Of a DNA stretch of 64,000 nucleotides, positions 25,580-35,523 are shown one piece after another; the stretch's first letter is position 1, and each line of letters starts with the position of its first letter. The DNA is from Aeromicrobium piscarium. Its GTDB lineage: Bacteria > Actinomycetota > Actinomycetes > Propionibacteriales > Nocardioidaceae. A program made the position numbers and the translations under genes. The DNA is taken from contig NZ_VLNT01000006.1 in NCBI RefSeq assembly GCF_007421815.1, positions 119,108 to 183,107 of the forward strand. The letters are read 5' to 3'. The notes below the pieces were generated by a model. That model was not told the DNA's origin. It searched no databases and saw only the letters and a list, made by a program, of their open reading frames with translations.

Positions 25580-26707
25580 ATGCGATTCGTGGCCACTGCC
25601 GACTGGCAGCTCGGCATGCCCGGATCGTTCCTGCCCGATGAGGCCCGCGCGCGGTTCGCGCAGGCCCGGATCGACGTAGTGCGGCGCATCGGCGAGGTCG
25701 CGGCGGAGCAGCAGGCGGATTTCGTCGTGGTGGCCGGGGACGTCTTCGACTCCAATCAGCTGCACCGTTCGGTGGTGGCGCGGGCCTTCGACGCCCTCGC
25801 TGACTGGTCGGTGCCGGTCTATCTCCTGCCCGGCAACCACGACTGCCTCGACGCCGCCTCGATCTATCGCTCCGCGGAGTTCACCGGAGCGGTCCCCGAC
25901 GGTGTCCAGGTGCTGGACGCGCCCGGCGTCTATCCGGTGACCTCGGAGGTGGAGCTGGTGGCGGCGCCGTGGTTCGGCAAGCGACCGCTCACCGACCTGG
26001 TCGCCGACGTGCTCGCCGACCTCCCCGAGTCCTCCGGCCGTCGCCGGGTGCTCGTCGGTCACGGGGGTCTGCTCGGCATCGACCGCGACGACCCGGCCGC
26101 GATCGATCTCTCGACCCTGACAGGAGCGCTGGCCGACCGCCGCATCGATGTCGCCATCCTGGGAGACCGCCACTCCACCACCGAGGCCGCCGATCGTCTC
26201 TGGTATCCCGGGGCCCCGGAGGTGACGCGGCATCGCGAGACGGACCCGGGCCAGGTGCTGGTGGTGGATCTGGACGAGCGCACCGGCGGTGTCGAGGTCA
26301 CGCCGGTACGGGTCGGCAGGTGGACCTTCCTCACCCACGGGGCGCCGCTGAACGGCGATGCTGACCTCGACGACCTGGAGCGCGACCTGGACCGCGTGCC
26401 GGACAAGCACCTCACCGTCGTGCGGTTGACGCTGACCGGCACGTTGACGATCCCGCAGCGCGCGAGACTGGACGATCTGCTGGAGCGTGCGGCCGACCGA
26501 TTCGCCCACATCTTCGTCTGGCAGCGGCGCAGCGAGTTGGCCGTTCGCGGCGAGGCGGCCGATTTCGGGGAGCTGGGGCTCACGGGCTTCGCCGCGGAAG
26601 CCGTGGCCGAGCTCACCGAGGAGCTGAGCGGCCCGGAGGCCGAGGAGGCGGCGGACGCCCTCGGACTCCTCTACCGGCTCACCGGTGCCGCGGAGATGAG
26701 CCGATGA
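25580..26707 (+). CDS. SbcD/Mre11-like DNA repair exonuclease
   Basis: A 375-residue calcineurin-like phosphoesterase. Metal-binding motifs run in order: TADWQLG (Asp/Gln in place of the usual DxH, so the histidine is missing), VVVAGDVFDSN, LLPGNHDCLD, LVGHGGLLG and ILGDRHSTT. The altered first motif (DWQ) is characteristic of some actinobacterial YhaO-like members. The gene overlaps the next by ATGA, as in SbcDC and YhaO-YhaN pairs. It likely processes DNA ends. Confidence 0.87.
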   Translation: MRFVATADWQLGMPGSFLPDEARARFAQARIDVVRRIGEVAAEQQADFVVVAGDVFDSNQLHRSVVARAFDALADWSVPVYLLPGNHDCLDAASIYRSAEFTGAVPDGVQVLDAPGVYPVTSEVELVAAPWFGKRPLTDLVADVLADLPESSGRRRVLVGHGGLLGIDRDDPAAIDLSTLTGALADRRIDVAILGDRHSTTEAADRLWYPGAPEVTRHRETDPGQVLVVDLDERTGGVEVTPVRVGRWTFLTHGAPLNGDADLDDLERDLDRVPDKHLTVVRLTLTGTLTIPQRARLDDLLERAADRFAHIFVWQRRSELAVRGEAADFGELGLTGFAAEAVAELTEELSGPEAEEAADALGLLYRLTGAAEMSR

Positions 26708-29289
26708 GGCTGCTCCGCATGCGGCTCGAGCACTTCGCCGGCATCGACGGGCCCTTGGACGTCGACTTCGCCGAGCAGGGGATCACCCTCATCGAGGGCC
26801 CCAACGAGACCGGCAAGTCCTCGATCGTGGACGCTCTACGACTCGTCCGCGATTTCAAGGCCTCCTCGCAGGCCGCTGAGGTGCGCGCCGTGCGGCCCAC
26901 CCACGTCCAGGCCGATCCTTCCGTCGAGATCGAGTTGCGCACCGGGCCCTACCACCTCACGTATGCCAAGGCCTTCGCCCGGAAGGGCACCACGCAGCTG
27001 ACCGTGCATGCGCCCGTGGCTGAGAGCCTCACCGGCGATGCCGCCCACGATCGCGCCACGGCGATCTTCGCCGAGACCACCGACCTCGCGCTGTGGTCGG
27101 CGCTGCAGGCGACCCAGGGGGAGCCGCTCGCGCAACCGGTGCTCGCCGCGCTGGTGCCCCTGCACAGCGCCTTGGCGTCCATCGGCGGCGAGGATGCCGC
27201 GGGCGGCCACGATGAGCTGATGCAACGGGTCGAGGCCGAGTACCTGACCTATTACACCCCGACCGGCCGGCCGACGGGCGAGCACGCCAAGCTGGCCGGG
27301 GAGCTGGCCGAAGCCGAGGCCCGGGCGAGCGAGGCGGAGGGCGCCCTCGCCGACATCGCCCGCCTCGCCGAGAGCCATGAGCGTCTCGTTCTGCGCCGCG
27401 AGGAGCTGACCGGCTCCATCGTCACGCAGCGCAAGGAGGTCACCACGCTCGCCGAGCGGTGTGCCGAGCTGGACCAGCTGCGCCAGGAGCTGCACGAGGC
27501 TCAGCGCATCGCCGAGGGGGCTGGCCAGACACTGGCCATCCGGCAGGAGGCCGCCGAGCGCCGAGCCCAGCTCGTCGCCGAGCTCGACGAGGCCGATCGA
27601 GCCCGCCGCGAGGCCGAGCTCGAACAGGCCGAGGCCGCGACCGCGGTGGAGGAGCACGAGGCACAGGCGGGGCCGGAGGACCCAGACACCGCCATCGACG
27701 CCGCCAGGACGGAGCTGGATCGAGCGACGGTCGAGCAGGAGCGTGCTCGCGCCCAGCAGGAGCTGGAGCAGGCGCTGCGGCGTCTCGGCGAGGCGCGCGC
27801 GGCGCACACGGCTCGGGAGGAAGCCCGCGCTGCTCTCCGCGACAATGCCGTCGACGAGGAGGCCGTCCAGCGCCTCCAGGACGACCACCTGCGCTGGCAG
27901 ACGGCGGCCGCTCGCAGCGCTGCCGCTGCTCCGACGGTGACCCTCGAGCGATTGGGCGATCAGCCCGTGCTGCTCGACGGGCAGGAGAGCGAGGTCCACG
28001 AGCATCCTGTGGTCCGGCCGGTCGTCGTCGAGGTTCCGGGTGCCGCGCGGGTCACGATCAGCCCGCCTGCGCCGCTGGCCGACGAGGTCGCCGAGGGTGA
28101 TCGTCTGCGCCGTGAGTACCACCGTGCCTGTGAGGCTCTGGGGGTCGCCGACCTGGAGGAGGCACGAACCCTCGCACGGCTGCGCTCGGAGCAGGAGCGG
28201 ATCCTGGCCGACAGTACGGCCGAGCTGCGGCGGGCGCTCGGTGAGGATGAATCGCTGGCCCAGCTGGAGGAGCGGGTCGAGCACTGCAGGGAACGCGTCG
28301 GCGCGGGTGAGCCACCCGACCCGGAGACCGCGGCCCAGCGGCACCGGACCGCCGCAGACGCCTATCAGCGCGTGGTGAACGCGGCCGAGGAGTCGCGGGC
28401 CGAGCGCCGCCGAGCCTTCGAGATCGGTCAGCAGCTGCGCGAGCGGCTGGTGCGCGCCGGCACCGCTGCCGAGCACGTGTGCGCCCGCGCCGAACGTGCC
28501 GCCGCCACTCTGGCCGCCGACCGGGCCCAGGCCGATGACGCGACCGTCACTGCCGCGGTCGAGGAGGCTCGAGAGGCCTCGACCCGGGCGATCGCCGCGG
28601 TAGCACGGGTCGAGGGCGTGCTCAGCGAGCGCGGCGCCGACGAACTCGCCTCGGAGGTCGATGCCCGCACCGACGCCCTGGAGACCGCCGAGCGTCGACT
28701 ACGCGAGCTGGACAATGAGATCATCGCCGTGGAGGCCACCCTGGAGGTCCGTGGCGGCGAAGGTCTGCAGGACGCAGCCAACCGCGCCGCCGAGGCGGCC
28801 GCCGATCTGCGTCGGCGCTGGATATCGGTCGACACCCGTGCTCGCGCCGCGCGTCGCCTGCAGCAGACCCTGACCGATCATGCCCACCGCGCACGCCGCC
28901 GCTATGTCGGACCTTTCCGCACTGCCATCGCCGAGCTCGGGCGGACCGTCTTCGGCTCCGGCTTCGATGTCGAGATCGGCGAGGATCTGAGCATCCTGAC
29001 CCGCACTCTCGACGGCCGGACGGTCCCCTTCGTCTCCCTGTCCGGGGGTGCCAAGGAACAGCTCGGCGTCCTCGGACGGGTCGCCACGGCCCGGCTGGTG
29101 GGCGGCGACGACGGTGCGCCGGTGATCCTCGATGACATCCTCGGCTATGCCGATCCGCTGCGCCGCCAGCGCGTGCTGGCGATGCTGCGTCAGGTCGCGC
29201 GCGAGGGTCAGGTGCAGATCATCGTGCTCACCTGCGAGCCGAGCCGCTTCGATCTCCTGGTCCCCGACGTCTCCCGACGCCTGGAGTAG
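26704..29289 (+). CDS. SbcC/Rad50-like (YhaN-type) ATPase
   Basis: An 861-residue SMC-like ATPase. The N-terminal Walker A is EGPNETGKSS near residue 34. A long Glu/Ala/Arg-rich coiled-coil spans roughly residues 180-730. The C-terminal half-site holds the signature LSGGAKEQLG and Walker B PVILDDILGYADP. A zinc-hook CxxC is not obvious in the central region, as in YhaN/RecN-like relatives. It pairs with the upstream nuclease to open and process double-strand breaks. Confidence 0.88.
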   Translation: MRLLRMRLEHFAGIDGPLDVDFAEQGITLIEGPNETGKSSIVDALRLVRDFKASSQAAEVRAVRPTHVQADPSVEIELRTGPYHLTYAKAFARKGTTQLTVHAPVAESLTGDAAHDRATAIFAETTDLALWSALQATQGEPLAQPVLAALVPLHSALASIGGEDAAGGHDELMQRVEAEYLTYYTPTGRPTGEHAKLAGELAEAEARASEAEGALADIARLAESHERLVLRREELTGSIVTQRKEVTTLAERCAELDQLRQELHEAQRIAEGAGQTLAIRQEAAERRAQLVAELDEADRARREAELEQAEAATAVEEHEAQAGPEDPDTAIDAARTELDRATVEQERARAQQELEQALRRLGEARAAHTAREEARAALRDNAVDEEAVQRLQDDHLRWQTAAARSAAAAPTVTLERLGDQPVLLDGQESEVHEHPVVRPVVVEVPGAARVTISPPAPLADEVAEGDRLRREYHRACEALGVADLEEARTLARLRSEQERILADSTAELRRALGEDESLAQLEERVEHCRERVGAGEPPDPETAAQRHRTAADAYQRVVNAAEESRAERRRAFEIGQQLRERLVRAGTAAEHVCARAERAAATLAADRAQADDATVTAAVEEAREASTRAIAAVARVEGVLSERGADELASEVDARTDALETAERRLRELDNEIIAVEATLEVRGGEGLQDAANRAAEAAADLRRRWISVDTRARAARRLQQTLTDHAHRARRRYVGPFRTAIAELGRTVFGSGFDVEIGEDLSILTRTLDGRTVPFVSLSGGAKEQLGVLGRVATARLVGGDDGAPVILDDILGYADPLRRQRVLAMLRQVAREGQVQIIVLTCEPSRFDLLVPDVSRRLE

Positions 29290-29301
29290 AGGGTCGGGGA
29301 G

Positions 29302-30096
29302 TCACTGCGCCAGTGGCGTGCACTGGCCGACGGCGTTGCGGCCGACCTGATTGCCGTACCCGAAAACGCCGGGCTTCACGCCGACACAGGTGAGGCTCCG
29401 GTCGATCCGATTGCGCACCACGAAGAGGTCGTTGGCTCCGCTGCCGGAGGCGTCGTCGGTGCCCGTGAAGGTCAGACCCGTCAGGGTGACATTGCCGGCG
29501 ATGGTGTTGAAGTTGATGCCGAGCCAGTCGGTGGTCACGCCGGTCATCGTGAGGTCTCCGCCGATGGTGGAGTTCTTGACCGTCCAGGGCACGGGCGAGC
29601 CGCCGCCGGTCACGGTGACGTTCTGGTCGACATCGATGCCGTTGAGCATGACCGCGAAGGGAGCGTTGAGCATGACCGCGAAGGGAGCGTTGAGCGTGAC
29701 ATTGCCGCCGACCGCGATATCGGAGCGTCCCTGCGGATTCTCCGCGCACGGATGGGCGGAGTTCCCCGTGTCCGCCGGCGACTGGCAGCCGAGACCGACG
29801 AAGGAGCCCTTCGCCGCGGTCACATTGCCCTTCACAGTGACGGTGGCCGGGGCGCTTTGGGCATCCAGTGCCGCGCCGGCGAGGACCGTCACATTGCCCG
29901 AGACCCGCACCATGGCGTCGGCCGCCACACGGCAGTCGCCCTTCACCGTGAGGCTCGAGTACGAGCCCGAGGCGATGGCGCCGCCGGAGCAGACATAGGG
30001 CGCCGGACTGGGCGCGGCCGTCGCTGCTGGGAGGGCGATGAAGGTGAGGGAGCCGGCGGCTGCCACGGTCCCGAGGATTCTCTGCCAGGTGTTCAT
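29302..30096 (-). CDS. Secreted repeat protein, unknown function
   Basis: A 264-residue exported protein. The signal peptide ends about ATAAPSPAP. The mature part has repeating short beta-rich motifs of the type GNVTV/GNVTL followed by small residues (SGNVTVLAGAALDAQ, KGNVTAAKGSFVG, GGNVTLNAPFAV and AGNVTLTGLTF), suggesting a right-handed beta-helix or filamentous fold. Four cysteines are visible. An exact 24-bp in-frame tandem duplication encodes a repeated LNAPFAVM block. No family recognised; a cell-surface role is inferred. Confidence 0.75.
   Translation of the reverse strand: MNTWQRILGTVAAAGSLTFIALPAATAAPSPAPYVCSGGAIASGSYSSLTVKGDCRVAADAMVRVSGNVTVLAGAALDAQSAPATVTVKGNVTAAKGSFVGLGCQSPADTGNSAHPCAENPQGRSDIAVGGNVTLNAPFAVMLNAPFAVMLNGIDVDQNVTVTGGGSPVPWTVKNSTIGGDLTMTGVTTDWLGINFNTIAGNVTLTGLTFTGTDDASGSGANDLFVVRNRIDRSLTCVGVKPGVFGYGNQVGRNAVGQCTPLAQ
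29641..29688. repeat. Exact 24-bp tandem duplication inside the secreted protein gene
   Basis: Two identical 24-bp units (29641-29664, 29665-29688), followed by a partial third. They add eight residues in frame. Confidence 0.9.
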
Positions 30097-30284
30097 GGTC
30101 CTGCCCTTTCAGCTCCGCCGAACGGCACGATTCGTCAGGGGACGAGCAGGGGGCGGTGATCTGAAAGGGAACGTACTCCGACCCGCTCGGCGCGACAATC
30201 GTCACACCGAGCGGGGGAATCAGGGGAGGGGACCCCGTTGGGGGCGGCCAGGGGGACGAGTCGGGTGACAGAACCCGTTGTGGG

Positions 30285-31454
30285 TCAGGCCAGGGCTTGC
30301 TCGATATCGGCGAGGAGGTCGCGTTGGTCCTCGATGCCGACCGACAGCCGCACGAGGTCGTCGGGAACCTCCAGCGCCGATCCGGCGGTCGAGGCATGGG
30401 TCATGGCCCCGGGATGTTCGATGAGCGACTCGATACCGCCGAGGCTCTCGGCCAGCGTGAAGATCCGCGTCCGCGAGCAGAAGTCCAGCGCCGCCGCACG
30501 GCCACCGGCGAGCCGGACCGAGATCATGCCGCCGTAGCGACGCATCTGCCGCTGTGCCGCCTCGTGCCCCGGATGATCAGGGAGCCCGGGGTAGAGCACC
30601 TGGCTCACGGCGGCGTGTCCGAGCAGCAGATCGACGATCGTCTCGGCGTTGTCGCAGTGCCGATCCATCCGCAAGGCGAGCGTCTTGGCGCCACGCATCG
30701 TCAGATAGGCGTCGAACGGCCCCGGCACGCCGCCGGCACCGTTCTGCAGGAAGGCGAAACCGGAGTCCAGCTCCTCGTCGTCGGTGACCAGCGCGCCACC
30801 GACGACATCGGAGTGACCGCCGATGTACTTGGTGGTCGAGTGCAGCACGATATCCGCGCCCAGGGAGAGCGGCTGCTGCAGATAGGGGGAGGCGAAGGTG
30901 TTGTCCACCACGAGCCGGATGCCGGCGGATCGGGTGATCTCGGCGATCGCCGAGATGTCGCCGATGTTGAGCAGCGGATTGGTGGGCGTCTCGATCCAGA
31001 CCGCCTTGGTGTCCGTCGTGATGGCAGCGCGCACGGCGTCGACGTCGTTGACGGCCACGGGGGTGTAGGTGACGCCCCACTGCGTGAAGACCTTGTCGAT
31101 CAACCGGAAGGTGCCGCCGTACGCGTCATCGGGGATGACCAGGTGGTCACCGGGCTTCAACAGCGTTCGCAGGGCGGTGTCGGTGGCGGCCATACCGGAG
31201 CTGAATCCACGCCCGTATCGCCCGTTCTCCAGGGAAGCGAGGTTCGCCTCGAGCGCCGCACGGGTGGGATTGCCCGTGCGGGCGTACTCGTACCCGCCGC
31301 GCATGCCGCCGACCCCGTCCTGGGCGAAGGTCGAGCTGGCATAGATCGGCACATTGACGGCGCCGTTCTCGGCATTCGGCTCATAGCCGGCGTGGATCGC
31401 CCGGGTCGTGAAGCCGTGCCCGGTGTTGTTGGTTCCCTCGTTGCGTTCGCTCAT
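30285..31454 (-). CDS. metB: Cystathionine gamma-synthase/gamma-lyase (PLP)
   Basis: A 389-residue Cys/Met-metabolism PLP enzyme. YEYARTGNPTRAALEANLASLE and the PLP-lysine loop LHSTTKYIGGHSDVVGG (Lys near residue 208) are diagnostic; SLGGIESLIEHPGAMTHAS is a C-terminal block. Members make cystathionine from O-acyl-homoserine or split cystathionine to cysteine. The gene overlaps cbs by 4 bp, so a reverse-transsulfuration role (homocysteine to cysteine) with the upstream enzyme is likely. Sequence alone cannot separate the gamma-synthase from the gamma-lyase. Confidence 0.92.
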   Translation of the reverse strand: MSERNEGTNNTGHGFTTRAIHAGYEPNAENGAVNVPIYASSTFAQDGVGGMRGGYEYARTGNPTRAALEANLASLENGRYGRGFSSGMAATDTALRTLLKPGDHLVIPDDAYGGTFRLIDKVFTQWGVTYTPVAVNDVDAVRAAITTDTKAVWIETPTNPLLNIGDISAIAEITRSAGIRLVVDNTFASPYLQQPLSLGADIVLHSTTKYIGGHSDVVGGALVTDDEELDSGFAFLQNGAGGVPGPFDAYLTMRGAKTLALRMDRHCDNAETIVDLLLGHAAVSQVLYPGLPDHPGHEAAQRQMRRYGGMISVRLAGGRAAALDFCSRTRIFTLAESLGGIESLIEHPGAMTHASTAGSALEVPDDLVRLSVGIEDQRDLLADIEQALA

Positions 31455-32824
31455 ACGTGTGCTCCCAACAGGTCGAGGCGGGTGAGGACGCCGAGAGGGG
31501 TGCCCTCGTCGATGACGAGCAGCGCGTCCCGCTCGCTCAGGGCGGACAGCCCGGCGGTGAGGTCCTCGCCGGCACCGATGAGGGGCAGCGAGGGCTCCAT
31601 GTGATCGGCGACCGCATCGGTCAGCTGGGCGCGACCCTCGAAGACGGCGCTGACGAGCTCGCGCTCGCTCACGCTGCCGGCGACCTCGCCGATGACGATC
31701 GGCGGCTCCGGTCCGACCACGGGCATCTGGGAGACGCCGTACTCGCGCATGATCTCGATCGCATCGCGCACGGTCTCCGAGGGATGCGTGTGGACGAGGG
31801 CGGGGATGCTTCCGGACTTGCGACGCAGGATGTCGCCGATCGACGTCTGCGTGCTCTCCCCGCTCAGCGGCGTGCGCAGGAAGCCGTAGGAGGCCATCCA
31901 GTCGTCATTGAAGATCTTGGTGAGGTAGCCACGGCCGCCGTCGGGCAGCAGCACGACCACGATGTCGTCGGGGTCGGCCTTCTCGGCGACGCGGATCGCC
32001 GCGACGACCGCCATGCCGCAGGAGCCGCCGACGAGCAGGCCTTCTTCGCGGGCCAGGCGGCGGGTCATCTCGAAGGAGTCGGCGTCGGAGACCGCGATGA
32101 TCTCATCGGGCACCGAGGGATCGTAGGCCGTGGGCCAGAAATCCTCGCCCACGCCTTCCACGAGATAGGGACGGCCCGTGCCGCCGGAGTACACCGAGCC
32201 GACGGGATCGGCACCGATGACCTTGATGGCCGGGTTCTGTTCCTTCAGATAGCGTCCGGCGCCGCTGATCGTGCCGCCTGTGCCGACTCCGGCGACGAAG
32301 TGGGTGACGCGGCCGTCGGTGTCGTCCCAGATCTCCGGGCCGGTGGTCTCGTAGTGCGAGGCCGGGCCGGCCGGATTCGAGTACTGATCGGGCTTCCAGG
32401 CACCCTCGGTCTCGCGGACCAGCCGATCGGAGACCGAGTAGTAGGAGTCGGGGTGCTCGGGTGGCACCGCGGTGGGGCAGACGACGACCTCCGCGCCGTA
32501 TGCGCGAAGGACATTGCGCTTGTCCTCGCTCACCTTGTCGGGGCAGACGAACACGCAGTGATAGCCGCGTTGCTGCGCGACGAGGGCGAGCCCGACTCCG
32601 GTGTTGCCCGAGGTGGGCTCGACGATCGTGCCACCCGGCTGCAGCGCCCCGCTCGCCTCGGCCTCGTCGACCATCTTGACGGCGATCCGGTCCTTGGCGC
32701 TCCCGCCCGGGTTCAGGTACTCGATCTTGGCGGCGATGGTGGCGCCACCGGTGGGGGAGACGGAGTTGAGTCGGACCAGGGGAGTGCCCCCGATGAGGTC
32801 GACGACGTGGTCTGCGATGGGCAT
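31451..32824 (-). CDS. cbs: Cystathionine beta-synthase
   Basis: A 457-residue enzyme. The N-terminal PLP domain has the Schiff-base lysine in NPGGSAKDRIAVKM (about residue 44) and the phosphate-binding GTGGTISGAGR. TSGNTGVGLALVAQQRGY is also typical. Two CBS domains fill the C-terminal ~130 residues (SIPALVHTHPSETVRDAIEIM and SALSERDALLVIDEGTPLGV) and would bind adenosyl ligands for regulation. It condenses homocysteine with serine. Confidence 0.93.
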   Translation of the reverse strand: MPIADHVVDLIGGTPLVRLNSVSPTGGATIAAKIEYLNPGGSAKDRIAVKMVDEAEASGALQPGGTIVEPTSGNTGVGLALVAQQRGYHCVFVCPDKVSEDKRNVLRAYGAEVVVCPTAVPPEHPDSYYSVSDRLVRETEGAWKPDQYSNPAGPASHYETTGPEIWDDTDGRVTHFVAGVGTGGTISGAGRYLKEQNPAIKVIGADPVGSVYSGGTGRPYLVEGVGEDFWPTAYDPSVPDEIIAVSDADSFEMTRRLAREEGLLVGGSCGMAVVAAIRVAEKADPDDIVVVLLPDGGRGYLTKIFNDDWMASYGFLRTPLSGESTQTSIGDILRRKSGSIPALVHTHPSETVRDAIEIMREYGVSQMPVVGPEPPIVIGEVAGSVSERELVSAVFEGRAQLTDAVADHMEPSLPLIGAGEDLTAGLSALSERDALLVIDEGTPLGVLTRLDLLGAHV

Positions 32825-32864
32825 ACCACCATTGTGTCAGCCTCGTGGTCCGTCCGGTCCGGGG

Positions 32865-33185
32865 TCAGGACCGCAGCGGCCGTCCGTACTCGTCGGTCGG
32901 ACGGCCGACGAGGATGAGGATGCCGTCGATGAACGGCCACAGCGCCCCGATGCCACAGGTGACGAGGGTGACGACGAGCTGGATCACACCCAGGCTCACA
33001 TCGCCCATGTACATCCGGCCGATGCCGAGCGGGACGAGGATCTGCAGCAGTCCGGCGATGATCTTGGACCGCTCCGAGTAAGGGGCGCCCGTCGAGGGCT
33101 CACGCCCGTACGGTGCGTCCGGTGACGGCCCCCACCAGCCCGGTCCGCCGGGACCGGGCTGGTGGGGAGGAGGTGGATAGGACAT
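32865..33185 (-). CDS. TM2-domain protein
   Basis: A 106-residue protein. A Pro/Gly-rich cytoplasmic N-terminus (about 40 residues) precedes a TM2 domain: two helices around KIIAGLLQILVPLGIGRMYMG and GVIQLVVTLVTCGIGALWPFIDGI, with the conserved D-G-I-L turn. Function unknown. It abuts secDF (1-bp overlap) on the same strand, so it may be co-transcribed. Confidence 0.88.
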   Translation of the reverse strand: MSYPPPPHQPGPGGPGWWGPSPDAPYGREPSTGAPYSERSKIIAGLLQILVPLGIGRMYMGDVSLGVIQLVVTLVTCGIGALWPFIDGILILVGRPTDEYGRPLRS

Positions 33186-35485
33186 CAGACGACCGCTCCA
33201 TCGCCCCGGCCGTTGTCGATCGCCGAGTACGGGTCGACGGCACGCTTCTGCGCGTCCTTCTCGGGATTGAAGGGGAACCGCTCCTCCAACAGCACCGCGA
33301 GTGAGGTGGCCGTGAAGATCGTCGACAGCACGCCCAAAGACAGGCCGATGATGATCGCCAAGGAGAAGTCGGTGAGCGAGTCACCGCCGATCGCGGCCAG
33401 CGCCCCGAGGATGAACAACGCGCTCAGGGTGGTGTTGATCGTACGGGGGATGGTTTGCAGCACCGCGTCGTTGACGAGTTGTCGCAGATTCGGCTGGGCT
33501 CTCAGGCCGGTGTTCTCGCGGATGCGGTCGAAGACGACGATGGTGTCGTTGACCACCAGTCCGATGATCGACAGGATCGCGGCGAGGAAGACGCTGTCGA
33601 TCGTCTTGCCCCACCAGGCGAAGATGCCCACCACCATGAGCACGACGGAGGCCATGGAGATCTGCGCGGCGAGGGCCCAGGTCCAGCGGAACCGCCAGCC
33701 CAGGTAGACCAGCTGGGCGGCCACCGCGATCGCGAAGGCGAGCAGCGCCTTGTTGCGCAGTTCGGTGCCGAGGCTCGGGCCGACCTGTTCGTCGCGGATC
33801 TGTTCGACGTCCCCGCCGACGGAGACGACGGCGTCGCGGATCTGGCCGACCTGCTCGTCGTCGACATCCTCCGTGCGGACCGTGATGTTCTCACCGCCGC
33901 CGTCGCTGGAGGACTCCTGCACGACTGCGTTCGGGAAGCCGGCATCGCTGACGGCTTCGCGCACGGTCTCGGCGTCGACCGTCTGTGTCGTGGAGTACTC
34001 GATGATGCGACCGCCGGTGAAGTCGACGCCGAGGTTCAGCCCCTTGCCGAAGACGCCGACGAGCGCCACCATCGCGATGCCCGCCGTGACGACGATCCAG
34101 ACGCCGGCGCGCTTGACGATGAAGGGGCCACGCTCGTTGATGAACGCGCGAACCCGGCCGGTTCCGGCGATGCCGCTGATTCGCGGACGGTTGGTCACGA
34201 AGCGCCGCCGGACGGCCCATTCGGCGAGGACGCGTGCCACCACGAGGGCGGAGATCATCGAGGCGAGGACACCGATCGTCAGCGTCACACCGAAGCCGCG
34301 GACGGAGCCGGTCGCCAGGAAGAACAGCAGCATCGCGGCGAGGATGGTGGTGATATTGGAGTCGATGATCGCCGACCAGGCCTTGTTGAAGCCCGTGGTG
34401 AGCGCCGGACTGAGGCCGGCCTTGGGGTGTTCCTCGTACTCCTCCCGCGCTCGTTCGTAGACGAGGACATTCGCGTCGATCGCCAGGCCGATGGCGAGCA
34501 CGAAGCCTGCCAGCCCGGGCAGGGTCAGGGTGGCACCGAGCCACACGAGGATGCCGTAGGCGATGAGTGTGTAGGTGCCCAGCGCGAGGGTGGCCATGAA
34601 GCCGACGAGGCGATACACGAAGACGATGAACAGTGCGGTCAGGGCGAGGCCGATGATCGCGGCAGTGACCGAGGCGTCGATCGCGGCGGCGCCGAGGGTC
34701 GGGCCGATGGTGCGCTGCTCGATGGTGTCGACCGGGACGGGCAGAGCGCCGCCCTTGATCAGCACGGCGAGGTCGTCAGCCTCGGACTGGGAGAAGTCAC
34801 CGGTGATGCTCGTGCTGCTGCCGCCCCCGGACTGGCACAGGCTGGGTTGGATCTGCGGGGCCGAGATGATGCCGTCGTCCAGGACGATGGCGATACGCTG
34901 ACCGCCGGCGGTGTTGGCACACGCGGACTGCACGAGTTGGCCCCACGGCCCGCGGCCCTCGCCGCTGAAGTCGACATTCACGACCCACTGACCGATGCCG
35001 CCCTCGGGCTGTGCGGCGGTAGCGTCGCTGATGCCGTTGCCGTCGAAGGCGACCGGGCTCAGCAACAGCTCCTGGCCTGATTCGTCGGGCAGAACCGTCT
35101 GTCCTTCCTCCGGCTCGATGCCCTCGGTGGCGGGGGAGACGACCTCGCGGAATTCCAAGGTCGCGGTCTGGCCGATGACCTCGGCGGCCTGCTCGGGGTC
35201 TTGGACGCCTGGAAGCTCAACGATGATGCGGTTCTCGCCGGAGCGGGCGAGGGTGGGCTCGGAGACGCCCAGGGCGTCGACACGGCCGCGGATGACCTCC
35301 AGGGCCCGGTCGGTGGCGTCGCTGTCGGCATCGACGCGGTCGGTGGATTGGGCCTCGAGGACGATCTGCGTGCCACCACGCAGATCGAGGCCGAGATTCG
35401 GCGGGAAGTGCCACGCCGAGAATCCGGCGAGGACGACGACGAAGAACGCGGCGACGGCGCGCCAGCGTGACGGGGTCATGGTCAT
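33185..35485 (-). CDS. secDF: Fused protein-export membrane protein SecD-SecF
   Basis: A 766-residue fusion. The SecD part has helix 1, the P1-domain entry GLDLRGGTQIVLEAQ and the TM4-type IDANVLVYERAREEY. The SecF part begins near residue 460 (NLGVDFTGGRIIEYS), ending with NDTIVVFDRIREN (TM10-like) and LGVLSTIFTATSLAVLLEERF. SecDF uses proton flow to help pull exported proteins out of SecYEG. Many actinobacteria encode secD and secF separately, so the fusion is mildly notable. No yajC nearby. Confidence 0.95.
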   Translation of the reverse strand: MTMTPSRWRAVAAFFVVVLAGFSAWHFPPNLGLDLRGGTQIVLEAQSTDRVDADSDATDRALEVIRGRVDALGVSEPTLARSGENRIIVELPGVQDPEQAAEVIGQTATLEFREVVSPATEGIEPEEGQTVLPDESGQELLLSPVAFDGNGISDATAAQPEGGIGQWVVNVDFSGEGRGPWGQLVQSACANTAGGQRIAIVLDDGIISAPQIQPSLCQSGGGSSTSITGDFSQSEADDLAVLIKGGALPVPVDTIEQRTIGPTLGAAAIDASVTAAIIGLALTALFIVFVYRLVGFMATLALGTYTLIAYGILVWLGATLTLPGLAGFVLAIGLAIDANVLVYERAREEYEEHPKAGLSPALTTGFNKAWSAIIDSNITTILAAMLLFFLATGSVRGFGVTLTIGVLASMISALVVARVLAEWAVRRRFVTNRPRISGIAGTGRVRAFINERGPFIVKRAGVWIVVTAGIAMVALVGVFGKGLNLGVDFTGGRIIEYSTTQTVDAETVREAVSDAGFPNAVVQESSSDGGGENITVRTEDVDDEQVGQIRDAVVSVGGDVEQIRDEQVGPSLGTELRNKALLAFAIAVAAQLVYLGWRFRWTWALAAQISMASVVLMVVGIFAWWGKTIDSVFLAAILSIIGLVVNDTIVVFDRIRENTGLRAQPNLRQLVNDAVLQTIPRTINTTLSALFILGALAAIGGDSLTDFSLAIIIGLSLGVLSTIFTATSLAVLLEERFPFNPEKDAQKRAVDPYSAIDNGRGDGAVV

Positions 35486-35523
35486 GGAGGGCTTTCAGAT
35501 GGGCGGGGCAGGACGGCGCGGGT

